Source: Corvus cornix cornix
Taxonomy: Eukaryota; Chordata; Aves; Passeriformes; Corvidae
DNA: 64,000 nucleotides
Direction: 5' to 3'
Assembly: GCF_000738735.6 (NCBI RefSeq)
Contig: NC_046334.1
Coordinates: 72,258,326-72,322,325 of the forward strand
Notes under the pieces: generated by a model
The model's input: the letters and a program-made list of their open reading frames with translations, nothing else
What the model was told of the DNA's origin: nothing
The model's database searches: none
Shown here: positions 46,561-58,200 of the stretch, one piece after another
Layout: each line of letters starts with the position of its first letter
Position numbering within the stretch: the first letter of the stretch is position 1
Translations under genes and position numbers: made by a program

Positions 46561-47519
46561 CCTCATGGGCGAGTTTTGGGGTCCCAGGCACCCACCCTAA
46601 TGGGGACAGCTGGGTGTGGGGCCGGGCTGGCTCCGGGACAAAGTCACAGGAACATTCCTTGTCAGCTTCCATCTGTAAAGCCAGATCTGGGGAAAACTTG
46701 CGTTGGGCAGCAAAACTCCAGCTTGGAACAACAATCCCAGGCAGCTCCTCGTGCGGGGATGGGAATTGTTCCCACCAGCCCCGAGCCCGTGCTGAAGGCA
46801 GGCACGGACCCGGCCGAGTCCGGCACGGGAGTGCAGCAGGAACAACGCTGGAAATCCTGTTTTCCCAACTTCCAGCCTCCAGCTCTCCCCGTGACTGCCC
46901 CGGCTGGTCCGGGCTGCCTTTCTCTGGGATGGAGCCCCTTTCAGAGGGTCAGAGCCCAGCACCCCGAGCAGCCAACATCTCCCTCTGAGCCACCCCGGGG
47001 TTAACGTGATCCCCCCACAGGTGCCGAGCTCCTCCATCCAGAGGGAGGAAAAACAAACCGGGATTAGCGCTAAGGAAGCTCTCCCGCGGGAGCAGCGGAG
47101 TCATTTACAGGGGCTTAAGGGGAGTTGATTTCCTTGAAGGAAAAGGCTTGAATGGAGAGAGAAGAGGGTGCCGGGAAGGAAAAGGGCCGAGTGGTGAAAG
47201 GTGGGAGGGCTGGGGACGAGGAGCCGCAGGAGGAGCTGCGGGCTGGCACCGCCGCAGAGGGCGGGGAGGAACATCGGAGTTCCCGGGAGCACCAAGGGAG
47301 CCGGCTGTTCCCACCAGGCACCCGGGGCTGGACCCTGTGTCTGTGGCACAGCAGGAGAGAGCCAGCCTTCCTTTCCCCTTTCCCCTTTCCTTCCCTTTCC
47401 CTCTCCTCCCAGCTGCACCGGGGTCTCTCAGCTGTGGGTTCTCCACAAATCCTCCGGAATGCAGCACCAACCCCGATCCTCCCGCTGTGCTGGTGAGCAG
47501 CAGGGAGCTGCAGGCCGAC

Positions 47520-47755
47520 AGAATCATGGACTTGTTCAGCTTGGAAAATCCCTCTGAGCCCAGGCAGCCCAACCACCCGCCCCTGCCCCATGTCCCCAAG
47601 TGCCACATCCACAGGGCTCTGAAATCCCTCCAGGAATGGGGACACCACCCCTGCCCTGGGCAGCTGTGCCAGGCCTGGACAGCCCTTTCCAGGAAGGAAT
47701 TGTCCCAGTGTCCACCCTGAGCCTCCCCTGGCCCAGCCCGGCTCCAGCTCGCTCC
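47520..47755 (-). mobile_element. CR1 LINE fragment (subfamily B)
   Basis: Antisense: CAGAATCATGGACTTGTTCA, CCAAGTGCCACATCCACAGG, TTTCCAGGAAGGAATTGTCC. Confidence 0.82.
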
Positions 47756-48081
47756 AATCCCAGCCCCACTCCGTGGATGCTCGGGACACAACACAAGTCA
47801 CACACCAGAAACCTGAGAGAATCCTGACGCCCTCGTGTGCCCCACACCTGAGGCAGGAGCAGCATTTGGGGAGGAACACGAGGTTCCTGCAGCATTCCCA
47901 CAGCACAGCACTCGGGGACGGTTGGGGCAGGTGGAAAAGCTGCTGGAGGAGTTTGACACCCTCCTCATCCTCCTCCTCCTCCTGCAGCAAACAAACAGAA
48001 ATGTCACTCGGTGTCCAGGCGCCGTCAGCACAGACGCTGTTGTCAGTGAATCAGAAGTGTCTAGGAACAGCTTGAACAACT

Positions 48082-48087
48082 TTTATT
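48082..48087 (-). terminator. Candidate polyadenylation signal AATAAA for RAB11FIP5
   Basis: AATAAA on the minus strand, within an A-rich context, is the first canonical hexamer after the RAB11FIP5 stop codon. Cleavage would fall near 48060-48070. Confidence 0.42.
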
Positions 48088-49149
48088 TTTTTTTTAAAGT
48101 GCTTAAAACGTAAATAACAAGCTCTTTATAAACATTAGTTGCAACTCTTAAAACATGAGACACACAGAACCCACTTCCTGCGGACGTGAAGAACAGGGAA
48201 ACCAACATCTCCAAAATCCCCAACACTTCTCCCACTTGGGGATGTTTTTCCAGGTTTTTAACCCCAAACACGGTGGTTCCTTCCCAGACAAGGCTGAGCC
48301 TACGTCACACTGGAGAACTCACATCCCTTCAGGTTTGTTCCAGTTTGAGGATAAACCTTGGTGGTTCTTCTGGCCCATGTGTGGCCAGGAGGACCAGGCA
48401 AGGGGAAAAGAAATCATTGGCAGAAGTTCTGGAGAAGCAAGAAACCCAACTGTGGGCTGACAGCAAAGGCAGAGCACAGCACCCTGCTGCAGCCTCGAGG
48501 AACAGCTCGAGCGTGGAAAAACAAACTCCAGGAGGAAGGCAAAACCACAGGGAATTGTTATGGCTGTGTTTAAAACAGAACAGGGAGAAGCTGCTGCTGA
48601 CCCAGAAAACCCTTGGGGTGTGCTGGGCTCAGCAGAGAGGGACAGAGCTCGGAGCACAGCCAGGAACATGGAGCAGGAACACTGCTCCTGCCGCTGCAAT
48701 CCCCAGAAAATCACTAAACAGGGAGATTCAGTCACTAAATACAGAGACAAATTCCAGATGGGCAACTTGAGAACATTTCCCCAATTCTCTTCCTCATCCC
48801 CTCCCTCTCTGAGAAAGCATTTAGGTCCTCAAAGCCATTCCCTGGGGAACGTGGAGGTTTAACAGCAACATTGCAGACCCCACTGCAGCACTGCAGCCGA
48901 GCTGCTGCTCTCATGCACAGAACAAAAGCTGTGTGGTGGGGGGGAAACCCTGAATTTTCAGGACAGCGGGGTGGGGAAACAGAGAACAGAGACAGGAGCA
49001 TCTGTAAGACACCTCTTCCTAACACGACGAGGTACCTCTGGCCTGCTGGGCACTCGAGGGCAGACACAGAACATCCACCACTGCTCGAGTCTTCTGCAGC
49101 CCCGGCTCAGCTCCAGTGCCAAGGGACCTGTGCTGTGCCCACCTGGGCT

Positions 49150-49490
49150 CCTGGAGATGGGAGGGGCAGGTACTGCTGGAAACAGGAGATGGAACAGAAC
49201 AGGTACTGCTGGAAAGGCAGGAGATGAGGGAACAGAACAGGTATTGCTGGCAAGGCAGGAGATGGAAGGAGCAGGTATTGCTTGAAAGGCTGGAAATGAG
49301 GGAACAGGTATTGCTGGAAAGGCAGGAGATGGGGGAACTGATATTCTCTGGAAAGGCAGGAGATGGAAGGAGCAGGTATTGCTGGACACAGGAGATGTGG
49401 AAGCACCTATTGCTGGCAAGGCAGGAGATGAGGGAACAGAACAGGTATTGCTGGCAAGGCAGATGTGGAAGCACCTATTGCTGGCAGGGC
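49150..49490. repeat. Minisatellite in RAB11FIP5 3' UTR, ~33-40-bp unit
   Basis: Around ten diverged copies of a CAGGTATTGCTGGAAAGGCA / GGAGATGRRGGAACA unit. Confidence 0.9.
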
Positions 49491-50867
49491 TGCACACCTG
49501 GTACAACCTGCTGAGCTCTGAGAGTAACTTTTTATATTCAAGTGCAAAACATTCAGGCTTTGGAGCGAAAAAAGGCAGAGCTGAGTAAGGCAGAGGGGGC
49601 TGAGGGAGGCGGTGAGACATGAGGGAAGAGGAGGGCGAGGTGGGAAGGAGGTGCCATGGATCCACATAAACATTGGCACTTGTGTGGGGAGCACCGACAC
49701 CCCTCCCTGCTGGGGCAGGGGGCCAGGATGTTTTCATGGAGTGGGGAGCCAGAGAGGGGCCCTGGCTCTTGGGGAGATGTTGGCTCTGCACCTGCCCCCC
49801 TTAATGCCCTCCTGAGGAACTCCTTGTCCCTGTTCCCAGCCCTCATTCCCATGCCGTGCTGCTTTCCCAGGGCTGCATTCCCACTGGCCACAGCTCCTCC
49901 CTGGCTGCCTCCACTCACAGGGACACAGGTGACACCCAGAGGGACTCGGGCTCCCAGGACACAGGATCTGATCCTACAGGCAGAGAAAGGCTCCTGGCAC
50001 TTTCTGAAATGGGAGAAACACCTTCCCTTGGACACCCCCATCCCACCCCACAAACACAGGGAGGAGGAACAGAAACACAGGGGGAGCAGCTGGAGCAGTG
50101 CAGACCCCCAGCTGTTTCCCACCAGGGGAGAGGCAGGAAGGAGGGGGAGGGTCATGGCTGGGGTTTTCCTCCTCATGCAGGGTCCAAGGGTCAGACAGGA
50201 CCAAAGCTCCTTCTCTCCTGACCCCACACTGTCCATATCCAGCTGTATTTTGTCCTGGAATACTGAGCCTGCTCTTCCCTGCTGTGTCAGCTCCTGATCT
50301 CTCTGCCTCCGCTTCTCCCGGTGCACAACTCCTGCAAGGACCCAGGCACCTGCGCAGGTGTGGGGAGGCTCTGCTGCCTGTGGGTAACAATTAACTCACT
50401 TTTCTCGGGATGAGCAGGAAAACAGAGGAGAGACAACCCGGGCAGGTTGTGTGGGACTGAGAGCTGGATTTCAGAGCCTTTCTGGGGTAGGAAACTGCTA
50501 CTGGCCTCTGGCAAAAGGCACCATTCTTCAAAGTCATGGTCTGTACTGAAGCAAGCAAAGAGAAGAGCAGGGAGGATTTAAAAGAACCCATAACTTTGGG
50601 AGACAGAGAAGAGGGAGAAGATGCCTTTCATGTTGAAATCCCACTCCAACTGCCCCTCTGCCTGCACAGGCACCTTCTCCAGCCAAAATGCTGCCAGGAT
50701 GAGGGAGGGAACAACATCCTTCCCATCCCCTTCCACAGTACCTCCAAATCAATCGTTCAGCCAGGTAAATAGGAGCCCTTTGGGTGGTCACTCAGGGGTC
50801 CGCAGTGGGCAGAGCTGCCCCACAGCCCCTGAGGCTGGGCCCAAGCCCTGGAGAGCCGATGACGTGT

Positions 50868-51019
50868 GGGGAGGTGACCCCGGCATGGGGAGGTGACCCC
50901 GGCGTGGGGAGGTCATCCCGGCGTGGGGAGGTGATCCCGGCGTGGGGAGGTGACCCCGGCGTGGGGAGGTGACCCCGGCGTGGGGAGGTGATCCCGGCGT
51001 GGGGATGCGATCCTGGGGG
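50868..51019. repeat. 19-bp GC-rich minisatellite in RAB11FIP5 3' UTR
   Basis: Eight units starting at 50868 and every 19 bp to 51001, consensus GGGGAGGTGACCCCGGCGT. Variants change the central GACC to GATC or CATC; the last unit is degenerate. Confidence 0.93.
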
Positions 51020-52026
51020 AGCAGGCTGGGCACTGGCACTGGAGCTGTGGGCTGTGCCAGGAGTGTTTGGGGTGCCTGACCCCGCAGTGGCCCTGCAGAG
51101 GGGTCAGACCTCCCGAGTCTCACTCCAGGGGCGTTTTCCTGCTGCGCTGGGACAGACGAGCAGAGCTGGGGTGGGGCAGCCATGGGCAGCCGTTCCCGGG
51201 AATACTGAGTGGAAGTTCAGCTGTGGATTCATTCCGCACTCCTCAGTCCCTCCGGGGCACACCAGCCCCTCCTGCAGCACTCCGGGGGCACGATCCCATA
51301 TTCCCTTCCCACATTCCCAGTCCAGCCGTGAGGGACCCAGGCAGTGTCACCCTGGCAGCGGTGCTGTAACGGAGCCAGTGCGGCCCAGCCAGGCTCTGAC
51401 ACCACGCCAGGCCCTCGGACTCCGGTGCTGTCCCTTTGTGGAGCGTCTCCCCCGGCCAGGAAGTGGCGCAAACTGGAGCTGGCTCTTCACCCTTCACTGG
51501 GGGTAACTGGGGCCAGAGGGGAAGAGGCGTCCCACAGGCTCTGGTCAGGAACGCGCTGGGGGAGCCTCACTGGGTCTGAGCGTCCCCAGCATCACCCACC
51601 AGTCCAACACCATCCACCAGCCAGGGGACATGACCTCAGGGAGAGAGGAGGAAGAGCGTGGGCAGAGGAGCAGCAGCAGCAGATGAAGTCACGGGGAGAT
51701 GGTTTCCAGCTCTCAGATGTCCACGGGTCACTTAAAGCTCTGGCAGGAGGAGTGCCCAGGGGTGGCACTTGGTCACAGCGACGGGGACCTAAGGAGGCGC
51801 CTGCCTCGTGTGGAGGGCTCTGCTCCTCCCCATAGGGTGCTGGCAGCCCGTCACCCTACAGCTCCCTGGAGCCGAGCTGGGGGAAGCTTGGGCTGGGAAG
51901 GAGCAGATAACCCGGCTAAACTGGGAGTAGAAGCCACTGGAGCCCTCTGGGGAGAGGAGGGGGTGCGGGGTGCTGGCAGCGGTCGCTGGAGCAGAGCTCT
52001 GCTGGGTGCTGCTGCTCTGGGCAGGG

Positions 52027-52236
52027 TCACGGGGCCTGGCCCCGCCCCAGCGGGATCTGCAGCAGCGTGGGGGACTGCTCCATGATGCGCACCAGCAGCT
52101 GGTCGATGTAGTTCTCCAGTTCGTGGATGTGCTCCTCCTTCTTGCTCAGCTCCCCCTCCTTCTGCAGCAGCAGCTGGATCAGCTCGTCGTGGGTCAGGTG
52201 GTAATACTTGGCTGACTGGTCCTGCAGGGCGGGGTC
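52027..52236 (-). CDS. RAB11FIP5: RAB11FIP5 terminal coding exon (Rab11-binding domain)
   Basis: Sixty-nine codons and a TGA (52027-52029) follow the acceptor CCCACCAG. It encodes DPALQDQSAKYYHLTHDELI, continuing through QLLLQKEGELSKKEEHIHEL to ENYIDQLLVRIMEQSPTLLQ and IPLGRGQAP. This is the FIP Rab11-binding domain: a long amphipathic coiled-coil helix with the invariant YID motif, LLVRIM hydrophobic face and SPTLL turn that grips the Rab11 switch regions as a dimer. The C-terminal extension GRGQAP replaces human GPPK. Confidence 0.96.
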   Translation of the reverse strand, partial: DPALQDQSAKYYHLTHDELIQLLLQKEGELSKKEEHIHELENYIDQLLVRIMEQSPTLLQIPLGRGQAP

Positions 52237-55200
52237 CTGGTGGGAACCAAGGGGGACACTCAGGCACTGGAATCAAAACCTCTGCCCCGGTAATGTTTGC
52301 AGGCTGCAGCGACAGCCAGAGCACTGCTACTCTGTGTGTCTGTCTGTCTGTCTGACCCACAGGGACCTGATGTGCTCATAAAGCACCGGCTGAACTCCCT
52401 GCAGCACCCACAGGGCTTCTGAGACCAGCAGGGTTGTGCTTGTCCTTCACTCAGGTGAATCCCAGCAGCGTTTTCCATGTGAAGCTGGGGAGGCAAGTGG
52501 AGTGGGAGTGGACAAAGGGATGGAGGCATCACCCTCGGAACACCCCCTGTGTCTTCAGAGGTGTCACAGGTGCTTTGCTGGCCTCAGCCTTTGCTGGCCA
52601 TGTTTGGAGTACATCCAGGCCAGCAAAGCTCCAGGAAGGACCTTCCCTCTGCAGGACCAGGAACCCTTCAGAGCATCAGTCAGGCTGCTCCACCCTCCAC
52701 CTGTCAGGTCTTGGGCAGGCCAGGCTGGACATTGGGGCTTGGAGCACCCTGGGACAGCGGGTGGTGTCCCTGCCCATGGCAGGGGTGGCACTGGATGGGA
52801 TTTAAGGTCCTCCCCAACCCATTCCATGTTTCTACAAGCAGGGATTCACTCACACGCTGCACAATCAAACCCCAAACCAAAGCAGGCAGTGGGAAGACGA
52901 TGGGGTGAGGAGGTGCAGAGACCAGGGATCCATGGCAGAAGGGAGGCAGAGCAAGCAGGGTCCCGGATCCCCACACAGCCCACAGGACCCTGCTCTGCCT
53001 CCCCACAGCAGCTCCTGCCCCTGACGGGCAAAGCTCCCGGAGCGAGTTTGGCACAGCCTCACTCGGGGCAGGCTCCTACCTTTAACTTGGGGTCGGTTTT
53101 GTCGGGGTGGGAGGCCGGGGCCACGGGCTGGACGCTGCTCGTGGTCACCGTCTTCAGCCTCTCCAGGCCATTGCTCAGCGCCGAGCCCAGGCTGGGCCTG
53201 TGCTGCTGCTTCCTCTCGCTGGAGCCCTCCTGCCCAGCGCTGAGGGGCTTCACGGGGTGGGGGCTGCGGGGAACAAGGTGGGACAGTCAACACCCCCACT
53301 GCTGCCTCTCCCTTGGATCGAACAGGGATGGCCCCTGCTCAGGAGACTGAGCCCAGCTGAACCCCAGTGTCCGTGCTGCCCACAGCTCTCCTTCTCCCAC
53401 GAGAGCAGCAGGGCAGGGCAGAGCCCACGGAGCTGCTCCCACCCAGACAGGAGATACAGAGCCCCAGGACACGCCCTGCCCACACCTGCACTGCCCATCC
53501 TCACTAGGAAAGCTGTGGGTCACAACTCCCAGCTGCCAGGAGCTGGAGAAGCTGGGGAGCTCAAACCCAGTTCCAGTGTGATCAGAGGCTGCTGCATCCA
53601 CTGCCCAGAGCAGCTTTTTGCTGCTCAGGAACTCCCAAATAAAGAGTCTGGGGTCACCATTGGTGCTCCATCCCAAGAGTTGGATGTTACCTGCCTGGAA
53701 GCCACCACAGAATTTGTCCCCCTCCACGAGGCCAAAAGGAGGGTGAGCAGTCAGTTAAGGGGGAATTTAATTTTCATTTATTTCTGCCTCACTCTTCACC
53801 CAAAAGGTTCTTTCTGGGCTTGGACAAAGTCCAGTTCCTTCTCAGCATGATGGAAAGAGAAGTGACCTGATGCTCCCTCCCTGCAAGGAGCAGGCACAGC
53901 TGTGCACCATCCTCGGGATGGAAACATCCAAACCTCCATCCATCGGGATGGAAACATCCAAACCTCCACCTGGGAGCTCTGCAAAGCCTCTCAAGGGTGA
54001 CAACCCCATCAGCTGTGTGTCCCAGCGGAGCTGTGTCCTTGTTCCTCGTCCATGGTGATGGGATCGGGACATACCAAGGATGTGGAAATCCTCTTCAACC
54101 ACGATGATGCCTCCTGCTGTCCACGTGCTGGGAGGGGCCAGCACTGGCAGCCACCAACCTGCTCCAACAAGCCAAAGGATCAGCTCCTCCCGAGGGCCAG
54201 CACAGGGACAGCTCTGATCTCTTCCCTCTGGTGCCCAGGGACAGGACCCAGGGAAGGGCTGGAGCTGTGTCAGGGCAGGCTCAGTTTGGATATCAGGGAA
54301 GGTTCTTCCCCCAGAGGCTGCTGGGCACTGCCCAGGCTCCCCAGGGAATGGGCACAGCCCCGAGGCTGCCAGAGCTCCAGGAGCGTTTGGGCAGCGCTGC
54401 CAGGGATGCCCAGGGTGGGGTTGTTGGGGGGTCTGTGCAGGGCCAGGAGCTGGACTGGATGACTCTGTGGGTTCCTCCCAGCTCAGGTTTCTGTGATCCT
54501 CTGACCCCTTGGCAGAGCTGTCCAAGCACATGGACAAAGCCCAGTAGTCCTGGGCAGCTGGAAAGGATGGAGAGGGATCCCACAGAGCTACGGGGGAGTC
54601 ACTGGCAGTGCCAGGGCTGGAGGAGTTGCTGTTCTGCACATGAGGCTCCAGCGCTGCCCACTGGGACTAAACCTGACCAGGAGCTACAACCACCAGGACA
54701 CCGTGGGACAGGGGTGAGGAGAGGCTGGGGGAGCCACCAGGGCTGCTCATCACAGCAAGGCCTGAGCCCCAAATGTCACTGTCACCTCCTGCATCCCCAC
54801 AGCCACGCAGAGGCTACGACCTGAGCGTGGCTGGGAACGTCCCTGGGAAGCCAGTGGGAATGCTTGGACGCATCTGAAAGCAGGGGGATATCTCCACCCC
54901 AGTGTGGTCACACGCTGCTGCCAGCCCCGTGGCCTGACGGTACTGCTGAGAATAAATCCTTATCCCACTGCGGGTGGTGCGTGCAGGGCTCGGCTGAGCA
55001 CTGCAGGGCTCTGCCTCCTCCGTTTGTCTCTGGAAGGATCCAAGAGCTGGAGACATTCCTCCACCTGTGTTTGTCCTGGGATGGTGGCACCAGCTCCTTC
55101 CAGGGGACCTTCACACCTCGCAGCCAGGCCTGGAATTCTGGTGGATCTGCTGAGAAGCTGGACCGGTTTCCACTCCTGACCCATGAACATGAGCTTGAGT

Positions 55201-58200
55201 GTGGAATCAGCTGCTCAAAGGCTCCTGACCCAGCACTGCAGCCCAAGTGGATCTGAGTTATGATGGAGCTTAAGGCCAAGGTGGAACATCTCAGGGTGAC
55301 ACTGGCCCAGCCATGTCCCCTTCTCTGAGCCAGCCTTGCCCTGTCCCAGCTTTCAGTGACGCTCCCAAGGTCACTGCAGAGCACAGGGAAAACCGGGTGC
55401 ATTTCCCTCAGCAAGTCCCAAATGAAGCCTTTGTCACCCCAGTAAAATGCTCCTCACTGAGAACCAGACAGCAGAGGACAAACCCAAGGGAATCCCTCTC
55501 CCGTGGCCCAGCTGCTGTGCCTGGAGCCCCATACAGCACCCGAGGGCCAGCTCTCCATGGAGAAAGGGTCTGTAGGAGGAACGGGAACGGCTGAGCTTGG
55601 GATCAGCTCTGCTGGTCTGTCCCGGGGTGTGCCAAGCAACACTCTGAGTTCAGGGGCTCCACGAGGATCACCAAGATGAGGTGACTTAACCTGACCTCTC
55701 ATTTTCACAATACAGTGATTCTCTGCACTCCTGAGATGAGGGAGGTGCAACCTGTGCCACCACCTCGGCACCTGTGACATCCCCAGTCCTGTCACCTGCA
55801 GGTGCTACGGTGTGCTGGGCCAGCCCCATGTCCCAGGGATGGGCAGGAGCTCCAGGCAGTGGAGCCCCCAGGGCACGCTCCCAGGCTGTCCTTGGGGCCC
55901 CTCCTGTCCCGGGGATGTGACACCTTCCCAGCCCTGTCCCCGGGAGCAGCAAAGGACCCTCCGCACACCTGGGAGTTGCAGCTGATGCTCCCTTACCCCA
56001 GCAGCCACACAAGAAGACCAAAGAGCCCTCTGGCCACTTGGGAAGGGGCCATGGGACCCCAGTGCCGGTTTCCAGCTCTCCTGAGGAGGCACTGAACCCC
56101 CTGACCCCAAACTCCCACCGTCTCACACCAGGTACCGGCTCTCCTTCACTTGCAGACACTTTGTCCCAGCCAGGACTCAATGCCCATTCCAAGTCTGAAG
56201 TCGCTCCATTTCCTTCCACCTTTTTCCTACCATCTTTCCTTCATCTATGTGCCTCTGGCTACCCCAGCAGGAGATGATCCTGGGAAGGGAAGCATCACCA
56301 CGAGGATTGGGAAAAGGTCCCTTCCAGCTTTCCTCCCTCACCCTGGGACAGTTATCACATCTCCCCAATCCTATAAAGCAGTTCAGAGCCTTGGAGCCTT
56401 CCCCAGAGGCCTCAGGAGCTCTTCAGAGGTTCTTCAGTCACAGCAAGTATCCCAAATGTGCTGGAGGAGCCCGAGCAGGGAAGTCCCAGGACCTCCTGGC
56501 TGTCTATCACTGATATCACACCCAGCTCTTGGATCCAAGCCCATCCCGTCCAGGAGCCAGCCAGGCCTGGAGGGATGCACAGGCTGGGGATGACCATGAG
56601 CAGGTACTACTGACCTAGAGAGTCCTGAGCTTCCCTCCCTGCCTCAGTGATCCCTTTGGCATGCAGGACACTTCTCTTTCCATGAAACACAATAAAATTC
56701 AGGAGGTTTCTGTGCAGCATCTCTGCAAATTTTGAACAAGGTTATCTGCTGGGGGATGAATAATCCAATTAAAAATGATTGGAGGATCCAGCCTAAATAA
56801 GAAGAAAAAATATCTGACAGACCCAGACAGATGCTGGTCTTTGCTGCCGAGGCCATTTTGCACCCCATGCCCATCCCAAGGAGGGATCCCCTTGTGCAAG
56901 GGCTGGAGCTCAGCAAGTTCTGCTGGCCCCATCCTCCCTCCCCTCCTCTCACCGGGGCCACGACCGATCTTGCTCTTGGGCCAGGTGGGATTTTACCATT
57001 CCAGTAAAGCTCCATTTGCCTTGTGATCAGTGAGGCTGATAAATCCCTGCTAGAGCTTGGTAAACCCCTGGGAGAGCTTGGTCCTTGGGCAGGCAGACCA
57101 GGAGGAGGAGTACCAGGAAAACGAGATGAACTGAAGGACACAGAGCAGGACTCCATGCCCTGAACTCACCAGCTTTGCTTCAGGGCATTTGTACAGACCC
57201 ATGATTCACCTGTGAGGAGGAACAGCCCCTTCTTTCCGCCCTTCCCATTCCCATCATCCTCAAGGCTAAATCCCACTGGCTTCATCACCAGTGGGCATCT
57301 CGGCAGGAGAGAGGGGAGAAGGGCATTTTGCCCGGTGAAAAAACCCTCTTTTTTTAGCTATGGAGAGAAGGAGGGTTTCAGTACCCAATGGGCAAGGAAA
57401 GCAGCCAAAGCTGAATGGATGGCAAGGGCAGGGGCAGCAGCAGCTGTGCACATGCCATGAGGAACTCCGGAGAGCAGGAACAGCCAGCAGCTCTCCTGGC
57501 AGCCACGGAAAAGGTATTTGTTCTGCAAGCACAGGGGAGATGATGGAGCCAAAATCAGCACTGAGTGCAATGTGGGTGCAGTTCTGCTGCGCTGAATTTC
57601 CAGCTGGGGCAGGTTGTGGTGCATCGAACCTTTCGCCCTGGCCAGGGAAAACACCGGACACCAGTGGCCATTCCCCCAGGATCCCAGAGAGCCAAGGCTC
57701 CCAGCAGCTCGGGCTGGGCTCTCCGGGACCAGGGGAAGGTGAGGGAAGAGGAGCTGCAGCACCACGAGCAGCAGCCTCCTTGGAGCGAGCCCAGCCGGGT
57801 GCAGCCCTCTCACCACGCCCTGCTACGAGCAGAGGGGCCGGGCTCTCCTCTCCCGCACACACACACACACAGACACCCTTCGCCTTCCCCGCAGTGCTCA
57901 CCTGGTCGTCTGCTGGCAAAAGGGGTTCTCAGCCGGCCGTGTCTCCCTGGGCAGAACCAGGAGCGCTGAAGCTTGTGCGTCCCCGGGCTGCGGGCACGGG
58001 CAGGGCCGGGCGGCGGCGCGGCGGCTGGCGGGACGGGGCCACACGGCTCGGGGTTAGTGGCAGCCACGAGGAAAGGGGTGGAGAAGGCCAGGGGCTGGCT
58101 GGCATGCGGGGGGGGAGGCCGGCCGGGAGCGTTAGTGGGCTGCAAGCCGTGCCCGGGGCTGCCTCCTGCGGGCCGCAGAAGCTGAAGTCGGCCCGCTCAA

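Larger units (their letters stand above)
43534..48064. other. SFXN5-RAB11FIP5 intergenic spacer
   Basis: About 4.5 kb between the SFXN5 start codon and the inferred RAB11FIP5 polyadenylation site. It contains the upstream half of the CpG island, a plus-strand CR1 (43955-44398), an avian retroviral LTR (about 45930-46560) and a minus-strand CR1 fragment (47520-47755). No protein-coding exon was recognised. Confidence 0.75.
48065..52026 (-). other. RAB11FIP5: Probable 3' UTR of RAB11FIP5
   Basis: From the TGA down to the first canonical minus-strand AATAAA (48082-48087) there is about 3.9 kb without a coding exon on either strand. A GU-rich segment (GTCTGTGCTG) follows the signal. The stretch contains two minisatellites (49150-49490 and 50868-51019) but no CR1 insertion, which fits selection on a transcribed UTR. 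The end is inferred only; a shorter UTR using a non-canonical signal is possible. Confidence 0.45.
53264..57901 (-). other. RAB11FIP5: RAB11FIP5 intron between giant and penultimate exons
   Basis: A 4.6-kb intron from GTGAGC to CCCCGCAG. It contains a CR1 fragment (54235-54505), a short direct duplication (about 53910-53975) and a (CA)n microsatellite at 57857-57881. No other exon was recognised. Confidence 0.88.

Noticed and set aside
49019..49474. Open frame with repeated Cys/Gln/Leu units on the minus strand
   Set aside because: It is the translated minisatellite within the RAB11FIP5 3' UTR.
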